In this document: in pieces, positions 21,925 to 34,560 of the stretch | Numbering within the stretch: position 1 is the first letter of the stretch | How the letters are laid out: the number at the start of each line of letters is the position of its first letter | Source: Acanthopleura granulata | Taxonomy: Eukaryota > Mollusca > Polyplacophora > Chitonida > Chitonidae | Length of the DNA stretch: 64,000 bases | Assembly (NCBI GenBank): GCA_016165875.1 | Contig: JABBOT010000029.1 | Coordinates: forward strand, 1,286,639 to 1,350,638 | Direction of reading: 5' to 3' | Program-made: the position numbers and the translations under genes | Notes under the pieces: model-generated | Told to the model about the DNA's origin: nothing | Databases searched by the model: none | The model's input: the letters and a program-made list of their open reading frames with translations, nothing else

Positions 21925-24900
21925 ATGCCTCTCGGAAGGGTTTCCCTATACCTGGTCGTGTTCCCACAACTCATCTGGTTGTCTCACGCAGCGGTCGACA
22001 ACACGACTTTCCGGTTGTCTCCAGGATCCGGCGTCCAGATAGTTGAGGGAGAGGCCATGTCTGTCCGGGTGATAGGCATCACACCCATCTCCAGCTTCAC
22101 CCATGTATCCCTCAAGGCAAGAGACACGGCCGTGGCTCTCATTCCCGAGAACTTCTCCACCGTCCCTCTCACCCCCATGGGCTGTGTCCTGTGGAACGAC
22201 TCTTCCGAAGAGAGCCGTTGTTTCAACTTCTCCTTTGAAATCCAGGGTGTTTTCCTGGGCCGGACTGACGTACTGTTTTATGCCGGCCAGTCCACGGATG
22301 AGGGCAATGTACTGCCCGTGGAGTACACTGTGGTCATCCTCCGACCGCACAGCGTACTGTCCGACATCTTCACTTACACTGTCATCGCTATAGTCTCTGT
22401 TAATACCATTGGCTTTGGTTGCACGATAGGCTTGGAGGAAATGTGGCGAATCTTGAAAAAACCCATACCACCGGCTATTGGGCTGGGTTGCCAGTTCGTG
22501 CTCAATCCCTTGGTATGTAAAACACAGTTTTAAAGCAATCGCACCCAGAACTGCCATACTGCCATTGTAATATAAGTTTGTTACCCAATAATTTCGCTTC
22601 TTATTTCCACGATTTCCTGATAACTAGTATATAAGGGGGGGGGGGCAGGCTTGTGTTATTTATTTCGCTTTTAAAACCATTTTTGTAAGAATAACATTGC
22701 TGAGACTGAATGCGGTGTCGTGGCCAGGACTGTGAAATTGTTTATATGCAACAAACAAATAAACAACACGAGGTTTAATCCAGCTTTAACATGTCATCTA
22801 ATGTGACGTTTGGCGAAAACAAACAAACAACACGAGTAACAGTATTATCGTTATTAAAGATTACACTTTCTTAATATAGCACAGGGTCTAGTGCTAAATG
22901 ACATCTACCAATCTGAAACAACACGAGGCTTAATCCAGTTTTATCGTCATCTATTGTGACGTTTGGCGAAAAGAAGTTATTTATAATCTCCTGCAGAACC
23001 ATGGGTCTTTCCGTTCATTTGTCTTCACAGACTGTTGTTATCAAACAATTTGACTTATTTATATTTGTTCATTTTATTGGTGCATACTCATGAGTTATAT
23101 ACTTATGCGATGTCGCTCAGGTTTACGGGCGCAGGAAAGGGACTAGAAAAGAAAGGGGGGGGAATAAATCTAATGAAAGAATCCGGAGCATATGGTGACA
23201 AAAAATTTATCGGTCGATGTAGTTATTTGCGCAGTATAACTTGTCGACCACTTGTCTTCCATCAGTGGGATGTGCTTACATGTAGATCTGAAGACGTCAC
23301 ACGTGGGACGGGTCGTCAGTAATATGACAACCGTTGGTGGTTTACCCCCGTATCTCTGGATACCTCCATCCAGAAAATTTACTACCATCGTATACATGTA
23401 AAATTCCCCAGTATGACGCTAAACAGCAATGAAATAAATCAATAAATAGTTCTTATTTTCTATCTTATTAAATTAATTTATGTAATAAATCTGAACTGGT
23501 CGGCGTATCGGGGAAAATTGTCGATAGTCAATGATGCCGACTTTGACCATGCTGAAGAGGAGAGAGCTGTTACTTTATACATCGGTGAAATCCCAGTATT
23601 TCCTTCACTGATAAAGGTGAAATCTTTACTAGTTAGATATCCCTCTTGTTATTACATTTTAATGTTACACTGCTGGTGACCTTAACCCATGATCCAAACG
23701 CCGTGACGTCTAAAATGAAACACTTTGTTTTTATGACGTTCCAGTCTGAGCTCACTGGGATGATGTCATAATACAAGTCTGATTAACTGCTATATTCCGA
23801 CGTCACGCAAGAAAATGGCGTCATAATAGACGTCATGTGGTACCGGTACGACGTCACCCTACCGACAGATTTTTGGAGACCAGCAGCTAAATACATTGCT
23901 TCAAACTTAATACACAAAATGATAACATTGTTAAAGTATAAATAACAAATAGAATATTACACAGTGATGGTTGAATACCATAAAGATTGTTCTCGTGAAA
24001 GGTGGAAATGACAATCCACGAGAGTCGAAGCGTCGCATCAATCATTTCCACCTCTCACTCGAACAACATTTGTGGTATTCAACATTTAATGTGCAATATC
24101 CTCTATATACCCGAAGTGATAAGTGGGTTATCACCTTTCACGAGAACAATATTTATGGCTTTCAACCCTCATTGTGCAACATTCTATTTATTATCTATAG
24201 TTTAACAAAATCATGATTTTGTGTATCTAAAGAAAATGTAATAACAAAAGTTATATGTAAAATAATGATTTATTTATTTCATTGGATTTTTACGCTGTAT
24301 ACTCAAGGATATTTCACTTATACGACGGCAGCCAGCATTATATGGTGAGAGAAACCGGGCAGAGACCGGAGGAAACCCACGACCATCCGCAGGTTGTTAG
24401 CAGACCTCTAACTAATGAAATATCACTTCTATCACTGATGTATAGATAATAAATTGAATTATTTATTTCTTGTATGTCCTCTTGCTATTGATCAGTGAGC
24501 TAAAAAGGCATGGAATCTGTCAATAATATGAACCGTCAAGAATGAACGAGACATGTGCCTGATAACGCTGACATGCATATCTGTGATACAATAGCCTGGT
24601 GATAGTCTAGTGATATAAGGCCGGGCTGGGCACACAACTCAAGCTTTGATACGCGATATGACGATCATGTCTGTCAATCAACTTATCATATGCCTACATA
24701 CCAGACACATGCGGTTGGTATTGTCATTAGTTTACCCATATCCTTGCTTCAAATGTCACTGATCTTTGGTCACCACAATCTCTACACACAGATATATTGT
24801 AGGTCTATAATATTGCAAAAAAGTGGCAGAGTACTTTACTTTTTACTTTACTTTACTTTTTTCTGATTTATAATGCTATACTTCCATAAGCTTGTTTTGA

Positions 24901-27498
24901 AGGCCTTTGCCTCGGGTCACGTCATAATTACTGAAATACAAGTAGCAGACAAGCAACAACCTACTAGAGAAGGGGACATAGGTCGACACAGTCATATGCT
25001 GTCTGTCGGCAATACATTCTCTCATTGGAACTCCGATATCCGTCAATAACTGTCCTAAATTTTCTTGGTCTTTATAACGTCATTTAAACATTATTGTCCT
25101 TTAGAATTTTGCTTTTCAATGCCTTTTGTTTTTTATTTGTTACAGATTATACACTATGTCTCAAATTAAAAAGAAAAACATTTTAGTTTTAAATTTGCCC
25201 CAAAGAAGAACATTAAATGCATTTTAAAATGTTATCAGGTACGATATTGTCTATACAGTAACGTCTGCTTCCATCATCAGGCGATCTCCTTGGCAATATT
25301 CTGACTTGTCTCAGAGACTGTTTTTGGATGCCACAGTAGTTCTGCTATCTGTCAGCATTTATGTCTCATGATTGCTGCATTTTGCTTTAGTAGCGCGATG
25401 TTTGCCTCGGGTAGAATATTGATGCACATTCGTGATTTTGATTCTCGTTGTTTCACCTTGGCTCAACAGATCCCAGGTTCGAACCCGGCCCTCGCCGTTT
25501 GGACAGAGCCCTTTTTTTTATGCCTGACGGTGGGTTAGGTACCTGGTGAATTGCCTGGTTTTCATCGGTACCTCTTTACCGTTCTCTCCCACCACCACAG
25601 CGACCACCAGTCAGCTTATAGGGCAATTAACAGATTTTTTACCCTATCTTTTTCAGACAAGCTGCGAAAATCTTGATCTAACATATCATACGACGATGTC
25701 TGCATAAGCGAAATGAAACGGTGTTACACTTAACAGGTCACTGCCTCTTGAAACCAAACGGTAGTGGGCTGATCGATAGCTGGCAGAATACATCTGGCGT
25801 AGTTTCCTCCAGTTGAATATAGTTGTCACATAATGGTCATTAGGGTCTAAAATATATCCGATCGGTGCTGTACACCAGATCACCACCACAAGCTTGAGAC
25901 ATTCTTGAACGCACTCAAAAGTCTCAATGAAATTAATACACACATTTTTCTTTACAAGGTATGACCTCAAGTGGTAAGGTTTTCGTTGTAATTTTCAGAT
26001 AACCTACGGCCTTGGCCAAGCCGTGGGCTTGAGTATGTCGTTAGCCCTGGGGCTCTTCTCTGTTGGGTGTTGTCCCGGGGGTGGGGCCAGTAACATGTGG
26101 ACATACCTCTTGGACGGGGACCTTAATCTGAGCATTCTCATGACATTCATCAGCACAATCGCCAGCTTCGGTTAGTTCCGGTTTGTCAGTCCTTGTACAC
26201 GTGTAACGTAAATAGCCATGCCCTGCAGCATCTTTGTCAATACATAGTATACAGGAAATTATATTAATTTTTACTTCTCGGAGCAAAGTTTTAAACGGTG
26301 CCTCCGTGGCAGGGGGGATTAGCTCGCTAGTTCAGAGTAATGATCCAGGTGCCCATCACCAATGCGATCGTTATGATTTCCAACCCAGCTCAGGTGGGTT
26401 TCCTCTCCGGTAGCGCGTGGGAAAATCCGCCAGCAACCGCCGAATGGTCGTGGATTTCTCCAGGGCTCTATTCGGTTTCCTTCCACCAAAATGCTGGCCT
26501 CTGTCGTACAAGTATTCTTGAGTACGGCGTAAATCACCAATAAAATTAAAAAGTCAATCAAATTCTAATCTCATCCTAAAACACAACGAATGGCTTTAAT
26601 ACCAGATTAGAAAATAGAACCGGAGGAAAATCGTAATACACATTTGAACAAAAGAACCCAGGTTGACTTGATAAAATGTTAATTTGACGATTTGATACTG
26701 TGAAATCATTAGCACAGCTGAATGTCATACTGTGACTTACATAAGTACATTTCTGAGACTATCTCGTATTGAGTTGACCATTTCTCTGTTTCTCTCCCTG
26801 TAGCTATGTTACCTTTGTGGATGTTCACGTTAGGCCAGACGCTGATCCCTGAAAACGTGGAGATCCCATTCACTAACATCTTCTACTCTCTGATATCCTT
26901 GGTCATTCCCTGCATCATTGGCATCCTCATTAAAAGATACGCCCCAAAAGTAGCCAAGGTGATCCGTAAGGTCATCAAGCCGGTGGCCGTGTTGATTATC
27001 CTACTGATCCTGTCGGTGGGCATCTACTCAAATCTATACATGTTCACCCTGATGAAAGACTGGCGGATATTAGTGTGCGGCGTCTTGGCCCCGTATACGG
27101 CGTACGTCACCAGCGCCGCAGTGGCTTGGATCGGCCGCCAGCCGCCAGCGCGTATCCTCACCATATCCATAGAAACGGCGATCCAGAACACCGCCATAGC
27201 AATGGTGCTCATTTTGACCACCTTTCCTGAACCGGATGCTGACATCGCCGCCGTGATGCCCGTAGCAACTGTCATGTTCACACCATTTCCACTGATGGTC
27301 TTCTTCATTACCAAGACGATCCGTGCACGTTGTTGTACGTCTGACAGCTCCGTAAACGGCCCTCTGACCACCAACGATAAAGGCTCTCCGAAACTGCAGG
27401 GTAAGGCCAAGAAAGGCGTGGTCAGCATCAGCTTTGTGAAAATGGAGGACATCGAGAAACATCCAAAGGCCCAAAGCACGGTTTCATCTGTAGTTTGA
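21925..27498 (+). CDS. SLC10-family (P3 protein-like) transporter, three exons
   Basis: Exons at 21925-22512, 25999-26170 and 26804-27498 join in phases 0 and 1 to give 1455 nt (484 residues plus TGA). The protein starts with a signal peptide (LYLVVFPQLIWLSHA) and has an extracellular domain of about 130 residues with four N-glycosylation sequons. The sodium/bile-acid symporter fold follows: a first membrane helix near VLSDIFTYTVIAIV, the family hallmark GCCPGGGASN in exon 2 and LPLWMFTLGQTLIP opening exon 3, then several hydrophobic helices. The C-terminus is cytosolic and basic. Length and the long ectodomain fit the SLC10A3/SLC10A5 branch better than true bile-acid carriers. The substrate is unknown; plasma-membrane location is inferred. 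Start choice: the ATG opens directly onto the signal peptide. Intron 1 (3.5 kb) and intron 2 (0.6 kb) hold SINEs and a MITE. Confidence 0.9.
22757..22976 (+). repeat. Direct repeat pair in SLC10 intron 1
   Basis: The segment AACAACACGAGGTTTAATCC with downstream AATGTGACGTTTGGCGAAAA recurs about 160 bp later with few changes (AACAACACGAGGCTTAATCC ... ATTGTGACGTTTGGCGAAAA). It is probably a local duplication. Confidence 0.7.
23572..23650 (-). repeat. Copy of a 75-bp dispersed repeat
   Basis: In reverse complement this segment matches 60,216-60,292 (both contain the order AACTA, ATCACTTTTATCAG-like, GGAAAT, GATGTATAAAG). A third partial copy is at 24,412-24,452. It may be the end of a MITE. Confidence 0.5.
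23913..24223. mobile_element. MITE with about 90-bp terminal inverted repeats
   Basis: The left end CACAAAATGATAACATTGTT and right end, read in reverse, CACAAAATCATGATTTTGTT begin inverted repeats that match for about 90 bp, down to TTGTTCTCGTGAAAGGTG on both arms. The ends are flanked by TA on each side (23911-12, 24224-25), as for Tc1/mariner-type elements. A third, inverted copy of the inner arm lies inside at about 24042-24102. No transposase is present. Confidence 0.85.
24262..24413 (-). mobile_element. SINE family A in SLC10 intron 1
   Basis: Inverted copy: TTTA tail at 24264-24275, then ACTCAAGGATATTTCACTTA, the GAGAAACCGGGCAGAG block and CCACGACCATCCGCAGGTTG. The head is missing. Confidence 0.85.
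25445..25680 (+). mobile_element. Possible tRNA-derived SINE (third family)
   Basis: It contains a canonical box B (CAGGTTCGAACCCGGCC at about 25471-25487) followed by 180 bp of unrelated body. Box A is weak and no second copy is in the window, so family status is unproven. Confidence 0.35.
26292..26556 (+). mobile_element. SINE family A, near full length, in SLC10 intron 2
   Basis: The head GGTGCCTCCGTGGCAGGGGG and CATCACCAATGCGATCG segment is followed by CCGCCAGCAACCGCCGAATG, the CCACCAAAATGCTGGCC block and GAGTACGGCGTAAATCACC. The A-rich tail is short. Confidence 0.85.
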
Positions 27499-30400
27499 AT
27501 TGTGAGCTCATAAGGAAACAAAGCAAGACAATTTTATCGATATAGGTTGATGGAGATTTAAACAAAAACTCAAAAAGCCGAAAGCCGGTGAATGACTTTA
27601 AGGGCAAGAATTTTGTTTCACCTTCATGTTGCTATGGAAGATAAAGCGTACGTCACTAATGACTCATCCCAGTGATATAGCAGACTTTATACTTTCCAAA
27701 TAACTGACTTACTTTCTGTTTTGTAACAAGCGGTAGGCAGGGTGAGTACAAGAGAATAGGACATTTTGAAGTTATTCCTCTCTGTGACAGGCTATATTCC
27801 ATCGCGGGGAATACGACAAATGAAGGTAACGCTTTGTCAGATTGAAACAAATATCTTCCCCTGATGGATTGATCCGGATTATTACACAATCAATATAATG
27901 ATGTACATCCTCTATATACTCTTCTGTTTTGATGAGTTGTGCTGTCATATCGTCTCCCTCAATGTGGACAATTTTCCCATTTGGAATTTTGATGTTTATA
28001 CTTTTTTGCCCATTATGCAATATGAGCCAAGGAGATTAAAACCAGAGGAGCGATCACGGTGTGATAGTTAGCAAATGGCCAAAAGTTACAGGTGAAATAC
28101 GACCTCTTGTCAAAGAAGACTAAGAATATTAGTGGCGCAGTTCCGAGTGGGCTTGCACCTGTGACTTAGTACTGTGTCCCAATGTTCCGGGTCTGACGGT
28201 GTAGGCCTTACATCACTATTGATGTACAGGCATGGGAAACTTTCCCACCTTGTGTTCGTACGGTGAAGTTCAGAATCCGAGGTGGGGAGGTTTGGGGTTT
28301 TAAGTAGGGCATTGAATACAGAGTACAGAGCACATCTCAAGTGTTTACTCAGCTTACGTGTATACCTTGCTGACAGCATAGTACATGATCATGTATATAT
28401 CTACCAGATGTATAGGGTCTAACATTATTCCAGTGTTATGTGCTCAATTATTCCATGAAGAAAAGTTTGCGCGTATGTTTGAAAGCGTGGAGTTCTGTTT
28501 CTTGAATAGCTCTGTCTCATCATCAGCACTTGTTGACTACTTTAGCGTGGGGTAAAGGAGTGGGGGGGCTTCATGGGATCAATTGGGGTCGGACATAGAC
28601 GAGTGTGTTTATTATTTAAGGGAATTTAACACCAAGCCCTTCATGTACAATTCAGGCGTATAAAGGGTAGTGAATATCAGCCAAATAGACCTAAACTAAG
28701 GTGGTTCTCCAACCAGAGTGTTGCACCGAAGGCAACAGAAACATGAATTGTTATTATGCCATTAAGAAACGTTTGTCCATTAAGTGATATTTCTTATTTA
28801 ATATGCTCCTTTGGCGGTGAAATTTGTTCGTCCTTCATGTTGTATACAGGACAAAGCGCTTGTCATCATGAACTCCCCACTCACTTACAAAAGTTTTTAT
28901 TTTTTAAGTGATTACTGACGAAATTTTTACGAAGTGCCTTGCTTTATATTTACTAATGTGAAGTGTATGCCATGACGGTATTCGCATTCCAGGTGTTAAT
29001 GAGAGGTATTATTCATCAAGGGTATGATTGTGAACGACATTTCGTTGTACAGGTAATATCTGGTAAATATTAAATACTTATCGCTTGTGTTTCTCTGTTG
29101 ATGGCATGTATCTCTCTTACGTACATGTGGAACTAAGATGCAAACTATTTGTTAGATTTGCTTTTGGTTGACACTCCGTGTTGTGCGAAATGCCGGATGT
29201 GTGATAACAACACACCATCCCTGTTTGTGCTGATACTTAATACTTACTGCTGTTATATAAACAGCACGGCTGATGAACGAGATGAGAATTGATGTTGTTC
29301 CCGGAATAAAATGTGAACCCGTAAATTTCTCTTCGTTCTTGGTGTATTGCTTTCCATTGTACTGTGACAGGTTGGGTCCCCATTAACGTGTCCAACCCAG
29401 GGGAGCTTCAGGGGCGTTGTGATCATCGGCGCGAAGTATTAAGTCCAGGAAGCCCGCCTCTAAATATGTAGACATCCGAATGTACTTCATTCTTTTCAAG
29501 AAATGTTATTTTTTCAAGATGAATGTTTTTGAGGTACTATTTTCATCGATGTGTCCAAGTGGCGATGATTTAAGTGTATGTTGCCTTTTCCTTTAAAGCT
29601 GTTTGCTTTATTTCTTTTCTTTGATTGGTGTTCAGCGCTACACGCAAGGAATTACTTTAAAATAAGGTTATATGGATTTGAATCGCTGATCAGATTTGAG
29701 TGAACTGGCCAATCGTTCATTGGTCTGTCAAACAGGGAGGAGGCATTTTCTTCCCTGTTTTTTTAATATCCTGTCCTACATCTCCGTATGCCAGGTTCTC
29801 TTATTCTATCTTGAAGAACTAACACTAAACTCCTTATATCAAACCTCATATAAGCTCGGTCATGTGCATCGTGAAGCCAATTAACGATCATTTGGTTCTG
29901 TTCTGTCGCACGCAAAATAAGAGTGTGTATTTGTGTCGTGGCTATATTTGATAACTTTGTACTTTGGCTTAATAAGGTCTTCTATTGAATATGGGGATAG
30001 TTTATTTCATAACTCCAGTATGGCAGTATCCAACTTAATAGAAAGCGCCCAACGCCGAGTAACACTAATATGCACAGGCGGTTTACGTCGAACTTCCTAA
30101 AAATCTTTATTAAAAGAACCGAAATGGGGACCCTTTTACAGCTGACGTAGATCCCACCGAAATGTGACTTCTGGGAGCGCTCTTCACGAGGACTTTTTTA
30201 AATACTACATTATTGATGACCAGCCCTATAATAAATCTAATGCAGCCATATATGCGAAAATACATATCATTATTTCCTTGAATGCCCCGCTTATGCCACT
30301 CCTAGAAAGCACATGCTCAAATATGTAATCAATATTATATCACCAGGAGTTCATCCTTCTATATACTTGCCGGGTTGCTCTGAGCATGTCTGTAATATTC

Positions 30401-31603
30401 TTTTATATGGGTCATCAGAAGTCAGCATTGATGATAATAAATAAATTTTAACATCTGTAAATAATTTTATGAGTCAGTATAATAAATTCAACAACTCAGC
30501 CCATTTATCCTAAGACAATTTCAACTTTTTCAAGACTGTTTTTGATTTCATTGTGATATTTATTTTCTTTCCCTCTATTTTACGATGTAAAGTCATGTAT
30601 ATTTTGTTTATCTATTGTATGAATTTGTGTATATATGTCGGACTGATTATTGAGGAGATCTCCTAATGGCCATTAGGCTGTGGGAAATCGTCTTAAAACA
30701 AACGAAGAATTAAACTATAACACTGTCGTGGCTTACCTGTATTTTACAGCCATGGTGTGGTTTTTGGTATGTTGTACTTTGTTTTATCGAGTAATTGGCA
30801 CATAATCTACGTAACAGTTCGCCTTGCATGCTTATGTCGCTTTCTCAGAAATGATGGTAAAGAAAATGACATATGATGATTTTCATCGATCATCAACTAC
30901 AGATTTGAGCGTTATTTCTCTATGCGAGTCTTTATTTTTCCCTGTCTCGCGGTATTCCACAAACATAGAATAAAGCTGCCCAGGGATTCTGTGTCCACGT
31001 CTGATAAAATGTGTGGGGTTGGGGTTTAGGTTGGGTCTTAAATCTTGGCGAGAACGTCAATTTTAACATCGCAAACTTTCCGTAATTTTATTCAGTGGCT
31101 TATTCCAATAATATCAAATAATGTTAAGGACGACTTGTAAAGTGGAAAGGAAAAGTACAGTGATAGATATGTAAAGTATGTGGCGTAAACGGTGGAATAA
31201 ACAAGAAATGATGTAAACTTCAGATGAAAGGGTGAAAGGTTCTTTGTAATAATGTTCTTCAACATGTTTTTAAAATTTTCTTGTAGAAATTGACATTTAA
31301 GTTTAAATATTGTCGGCAATTGGGACAATCAGTTTGAATATATAGTAAATGTATAATATATAATGATATAATGCCTGTCTAATAAATTTACTTTGCTTGA
31401 ATATGGTCCTACTCCTAAAAAATATGAAAAACCAGAATTTTTATCAAATTTATGTTTTTATGTATTATTAAATATTATCGCAATTCACATTAAACCAAAC
31501 AAAAAAAAATCATATCAATACACAAATTTGATATGCATCACATCCTCATGAAGAATATTCTTCTGTAAAGATGATTTCACTGAACGATGGCTCCAAATGC
31601 CTA
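27499..31603. other. Intergenic, nothing recognised
   Basis: No gene is supported. An AATAAA at 29,305-29,310 is a possible distant polyadenylation site for the SLC10 gene but is 1.8 kb from its stop codon. Confidence 0.5.
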
Positions 31604-31748
31604 CCTTACATAAACTAACTGGCGTGCATCTCAAACTCGGTGGGACGGAAAACGCCATTACAATCCACCACCAACCCGCCCCCTTACATAAACTGACTGA
31701 CCTGCATCGCCCCGGTGGGACGGAAAACACTTTTACAAACCACCACTC
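31604..31748. repeat. Two-copy 78-bp tandem repeat
   Basis: The order CCTTACATAAACT, then GGTGGGACGGAAAAC, then a CCACCAC-type end occurs at 31604-31672 and again at 31682-31748. Confidence 0.75.
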
Positions 31749-32944
31749 CCATGCATGAGCTAATTTCTTCTCTTTGAAGAAAAATGGGAAAAAATATTAC
31801 AACCCACATTTAAAACTAACTATTTGCACTCAATGGTCTTAACTTTGTATCATTTTTATGTTTTGTTTTCCTTTAAAGGAAATGAGGTGCGGAAGATCTG
31901 CACGAGAATTCCCTTCGTGGTCACAACAGCTGATTACGATAGGATAGGATTATATTCTGTTCATTTATTCATTTGAGTATTTATGTATTTCACTCTTGCT
32001 TAAGATCATAGTTTTCATAGAAGAGTTTTTCATTTTTACATCGGAGGTCAGTTTCATGGGTGGAGAAAACCAAACATTCCAGAATAAATCACCTACATTG
32101 GGAATTTACCGAGGAACTTTATCAACTGTGACCCCCGGCCTACAAATTTGTAGGCAGTAATGGTAAAAGTAATACTGGTCCATCAACGAATCATGGACAG
32201 ATAAAAATGCCTGAAAAGTGCCGTCGGTCACTTAATTATAATTACGAAGGCCCGATGTGTTCTGAAGCCTGAGGGACAATTAGAGGTTTAACCGCCTCGG
32301 GGATGACCCGCTACCAAGTGACTAGTAAGTAGTTATCGTTATTTTACCGCTCTTCCTGAACATATGGGAAACGGAAAGGTGGTTACTCTGCCTTTCGTCG
32401 GTATTATCAGATACATGTACACCCAGTTAGCCGCTGCAACACGCTTCCAAAGGCCTGATAGGCCCTAGTTCACGTTTGATGTCATCATCAGGACGGTTGT
32501 TGTGTATATGCACAACACTCTCAGCGTAGTAAAAAGATGTATGATGTATGTAACACAGAGGTAAATTTCACTACAGACGAGACACTCTTTAGAAGCTGCT
32601 TGTCAAAAGATTTAAATTCAATGAAAATTACTTCCCTTCCGTCAAGGAAAGGATTACCTAACTCTACAAAATTGTCTACATTTTAGTCGTGACTGTCGCA
32701 GTGATCTCCCTTGTTTACATTTCCTACGGTGGGCGTTACATGACCACACACCACAATAAATTTCCCAATTACTTACATGTTGACCTTTGGCCTCACAGCA
32801 CTGTCCCTAAATCTGCAAGCCTTAACCCTCCGGGCCTAATAACCCTTCTTCCCTCAGAAAACTCGTCAAACTCCTGATAGAGCATTTGCGATGAAATGTT
32901 TCGCGAAGTTGAAAAACAGCTGACGGGTCAAAGGTACTGTGATA

Positions 32945-33535
32945 GACCTGGTTGTATATGGAACCAGCTACTGCTCTTGTTGCAAGTAAGACAATCCACA
33001 GTTCTGGTTGTATTTGGAACCAGCTACTGCTCTTGTTGTAACTGGGAACAGCTACTACTCTGGTAGTATTTGGAACCAGCTACTGCTCGTGTTGTAATTG
33101 AGACCAATTACTGTCCTGGTTGTATTTGAAACCAGCTACTGTTCTCGTTGTAACTGGGAACAGCTACTGTCCTGACTCTGTTTGGGACGAGGTACTTCTC
33201 TTCTTGTAACTGAGACTAGGTAGTGTCCTGGTTGTGTTTCTTTATTTATTTGATTGGTGTCTTACACCGTACTCAAGAATGTTTCACTTATACGGCGGCA
33301 GCCAGCATTATGGTGGGAGGAAACCGGGCAGAGCCCAGAGGAAACTCAGGAACACCCGCAGGTTGCTGGTTGATGTCCTGGTTGTATTTAGAATAAGCTA
33401 CTCCTCTTGCTATAACTGGGAGCGGCAACTGGTCTGATAGCGTGACGGAACAGCTACTGGTCTGACAACATCAGAGAACAGCTGCTGGTCTGGCTGTATT
33501 TGGGACCAGCTACAGGTCTGGTAGCTGCTAGCTGT
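32945..33535. repeat. About 28-bp minisatellite (TGGAACCAGCTACTGCTC-type)
   Basis: Units such as TTTGGAACCAGCTACTGCTC alternate with GTAACTGGGAACAGCTACTG for about 450 bp excluding the SINE that interrupts them at 33,236-33,374. Confidence 0.85.
33236..33374 (-). mobile_element. SINE family A inserted in the minisatellite
   Basis: Inverted 3' half: TTTATTTATTTGATTGG, ACCGTACTCAAGAATG, GGTGGGAGGAAACCGGGCAG. It is flanked by TGTCCTGGTTGT on both sides (33,224 and 33,374 region), consistent with a target-site duplication, though the host minisatellite itself contains similar words. Confidence 0.85.
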
Positions 33536-34261
33536 ATGAGACACTTGGTAATGGCCTGTTTGCCTACTGGAGCAGCGAGTATAAGTGTCTCGATGATTCT
33601 AGTTTGACAATTAGGATTGACGAAATCACCCTTATTCTGTTACGGTGATTCGTCGGGGTGACTTCATACTGGCAGGAGTATCATCAAGGCATAGGATTTA
33701 AACTTTTACATGATAGACTAACGAAATATATTTTGAAGGTTCTTGATGGAAGTTGCCGTATATGGATCAAGGCAATTTGTATGGAGGAAGACGAGGTCCT
33801 AATGATTTTTAAATTACGGACGTTACTTATTATGCATAGGTATATGTCGGCCGAAAGAACGGCGGGGCCCTCCCCAGAGTGGTTAGTAGGGGTGGGAGAC
33901 AGGGTTCTAATTGTTGCAATTTTTAAAATATCGCTTTATACGCTAACGTTTTTGAAATATGACAACGGTACTAATATATAGGTGCTGTATAACACATTCT
34001 CCATATTTCAAACAGGATGTCTTGCCCTAACATACATATACTTTGAATGTGAATCCAGGCTAAAAACATAAAAGTACCGTAATAATTTACCTCCTAGGCG
34101 GACAAAGTTGTTACACCTGTTACGCTATATCATGTTTATTCTGTTTTAAGGAAGTAGTCGCATGAACATTTTATAAACTTAAGTGGGATCAGATTAGGCA
34201 AATACAATTACTATATAACATCTAACGTAATATTTATAAATTTTATAGAATTTCAATTAAA
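33536..34261. other. Intergenic, nothing recognised
   Basis: A 107-codon plus-strand open frame (33,658-33,981) has no recognisable feature and no codon pattern I would trust. Confidence 0.45.
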
Positions 34262-34560
34262 GAATATAGCTATCGGGGACAGCGATGCCGGGGTTCAAGC
34301 CAGTTTGCCGTGTATGTGCATGTCTGTAGCGTTCTTTGGTTACATCGGCGCATATACAGTAAATGTGCATCCCTTTGCACTACGAGGTTTCCATGCTTAC
34401 ATCTATAACAGTTTTCATTTGAGTGACCTGCAGACATGAGGGAAAATTGCTCCGACAGCAGTTTTGCGGTAAAAGTATGCATGGCAGGAAATAAATATTA
34501 ACAGATTCTTGATCACGACGTCAAACTACGCCGGGTAGCATGCTTTGAACATTTCTACTT
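34262..34560. repeat. Dispersed repeat R, copy 1
   Basis: It shares the CAGCGATGCCGGGGTTCA entry sequence with copy 3 and the CGACGTCAAACTACGCCGGG exit motif with the other copies. Confidence 0.7.

Noticed and set aside
22103..22557. Alternative and antisense frames across SLC10 exon 1
   Set aside because: They are shadows of the exon, which is fixed by the signal peptide, sequons and splice phase.
33658..33981. 107-codon frame
   Set aside because: No motif, splice or compositional support.
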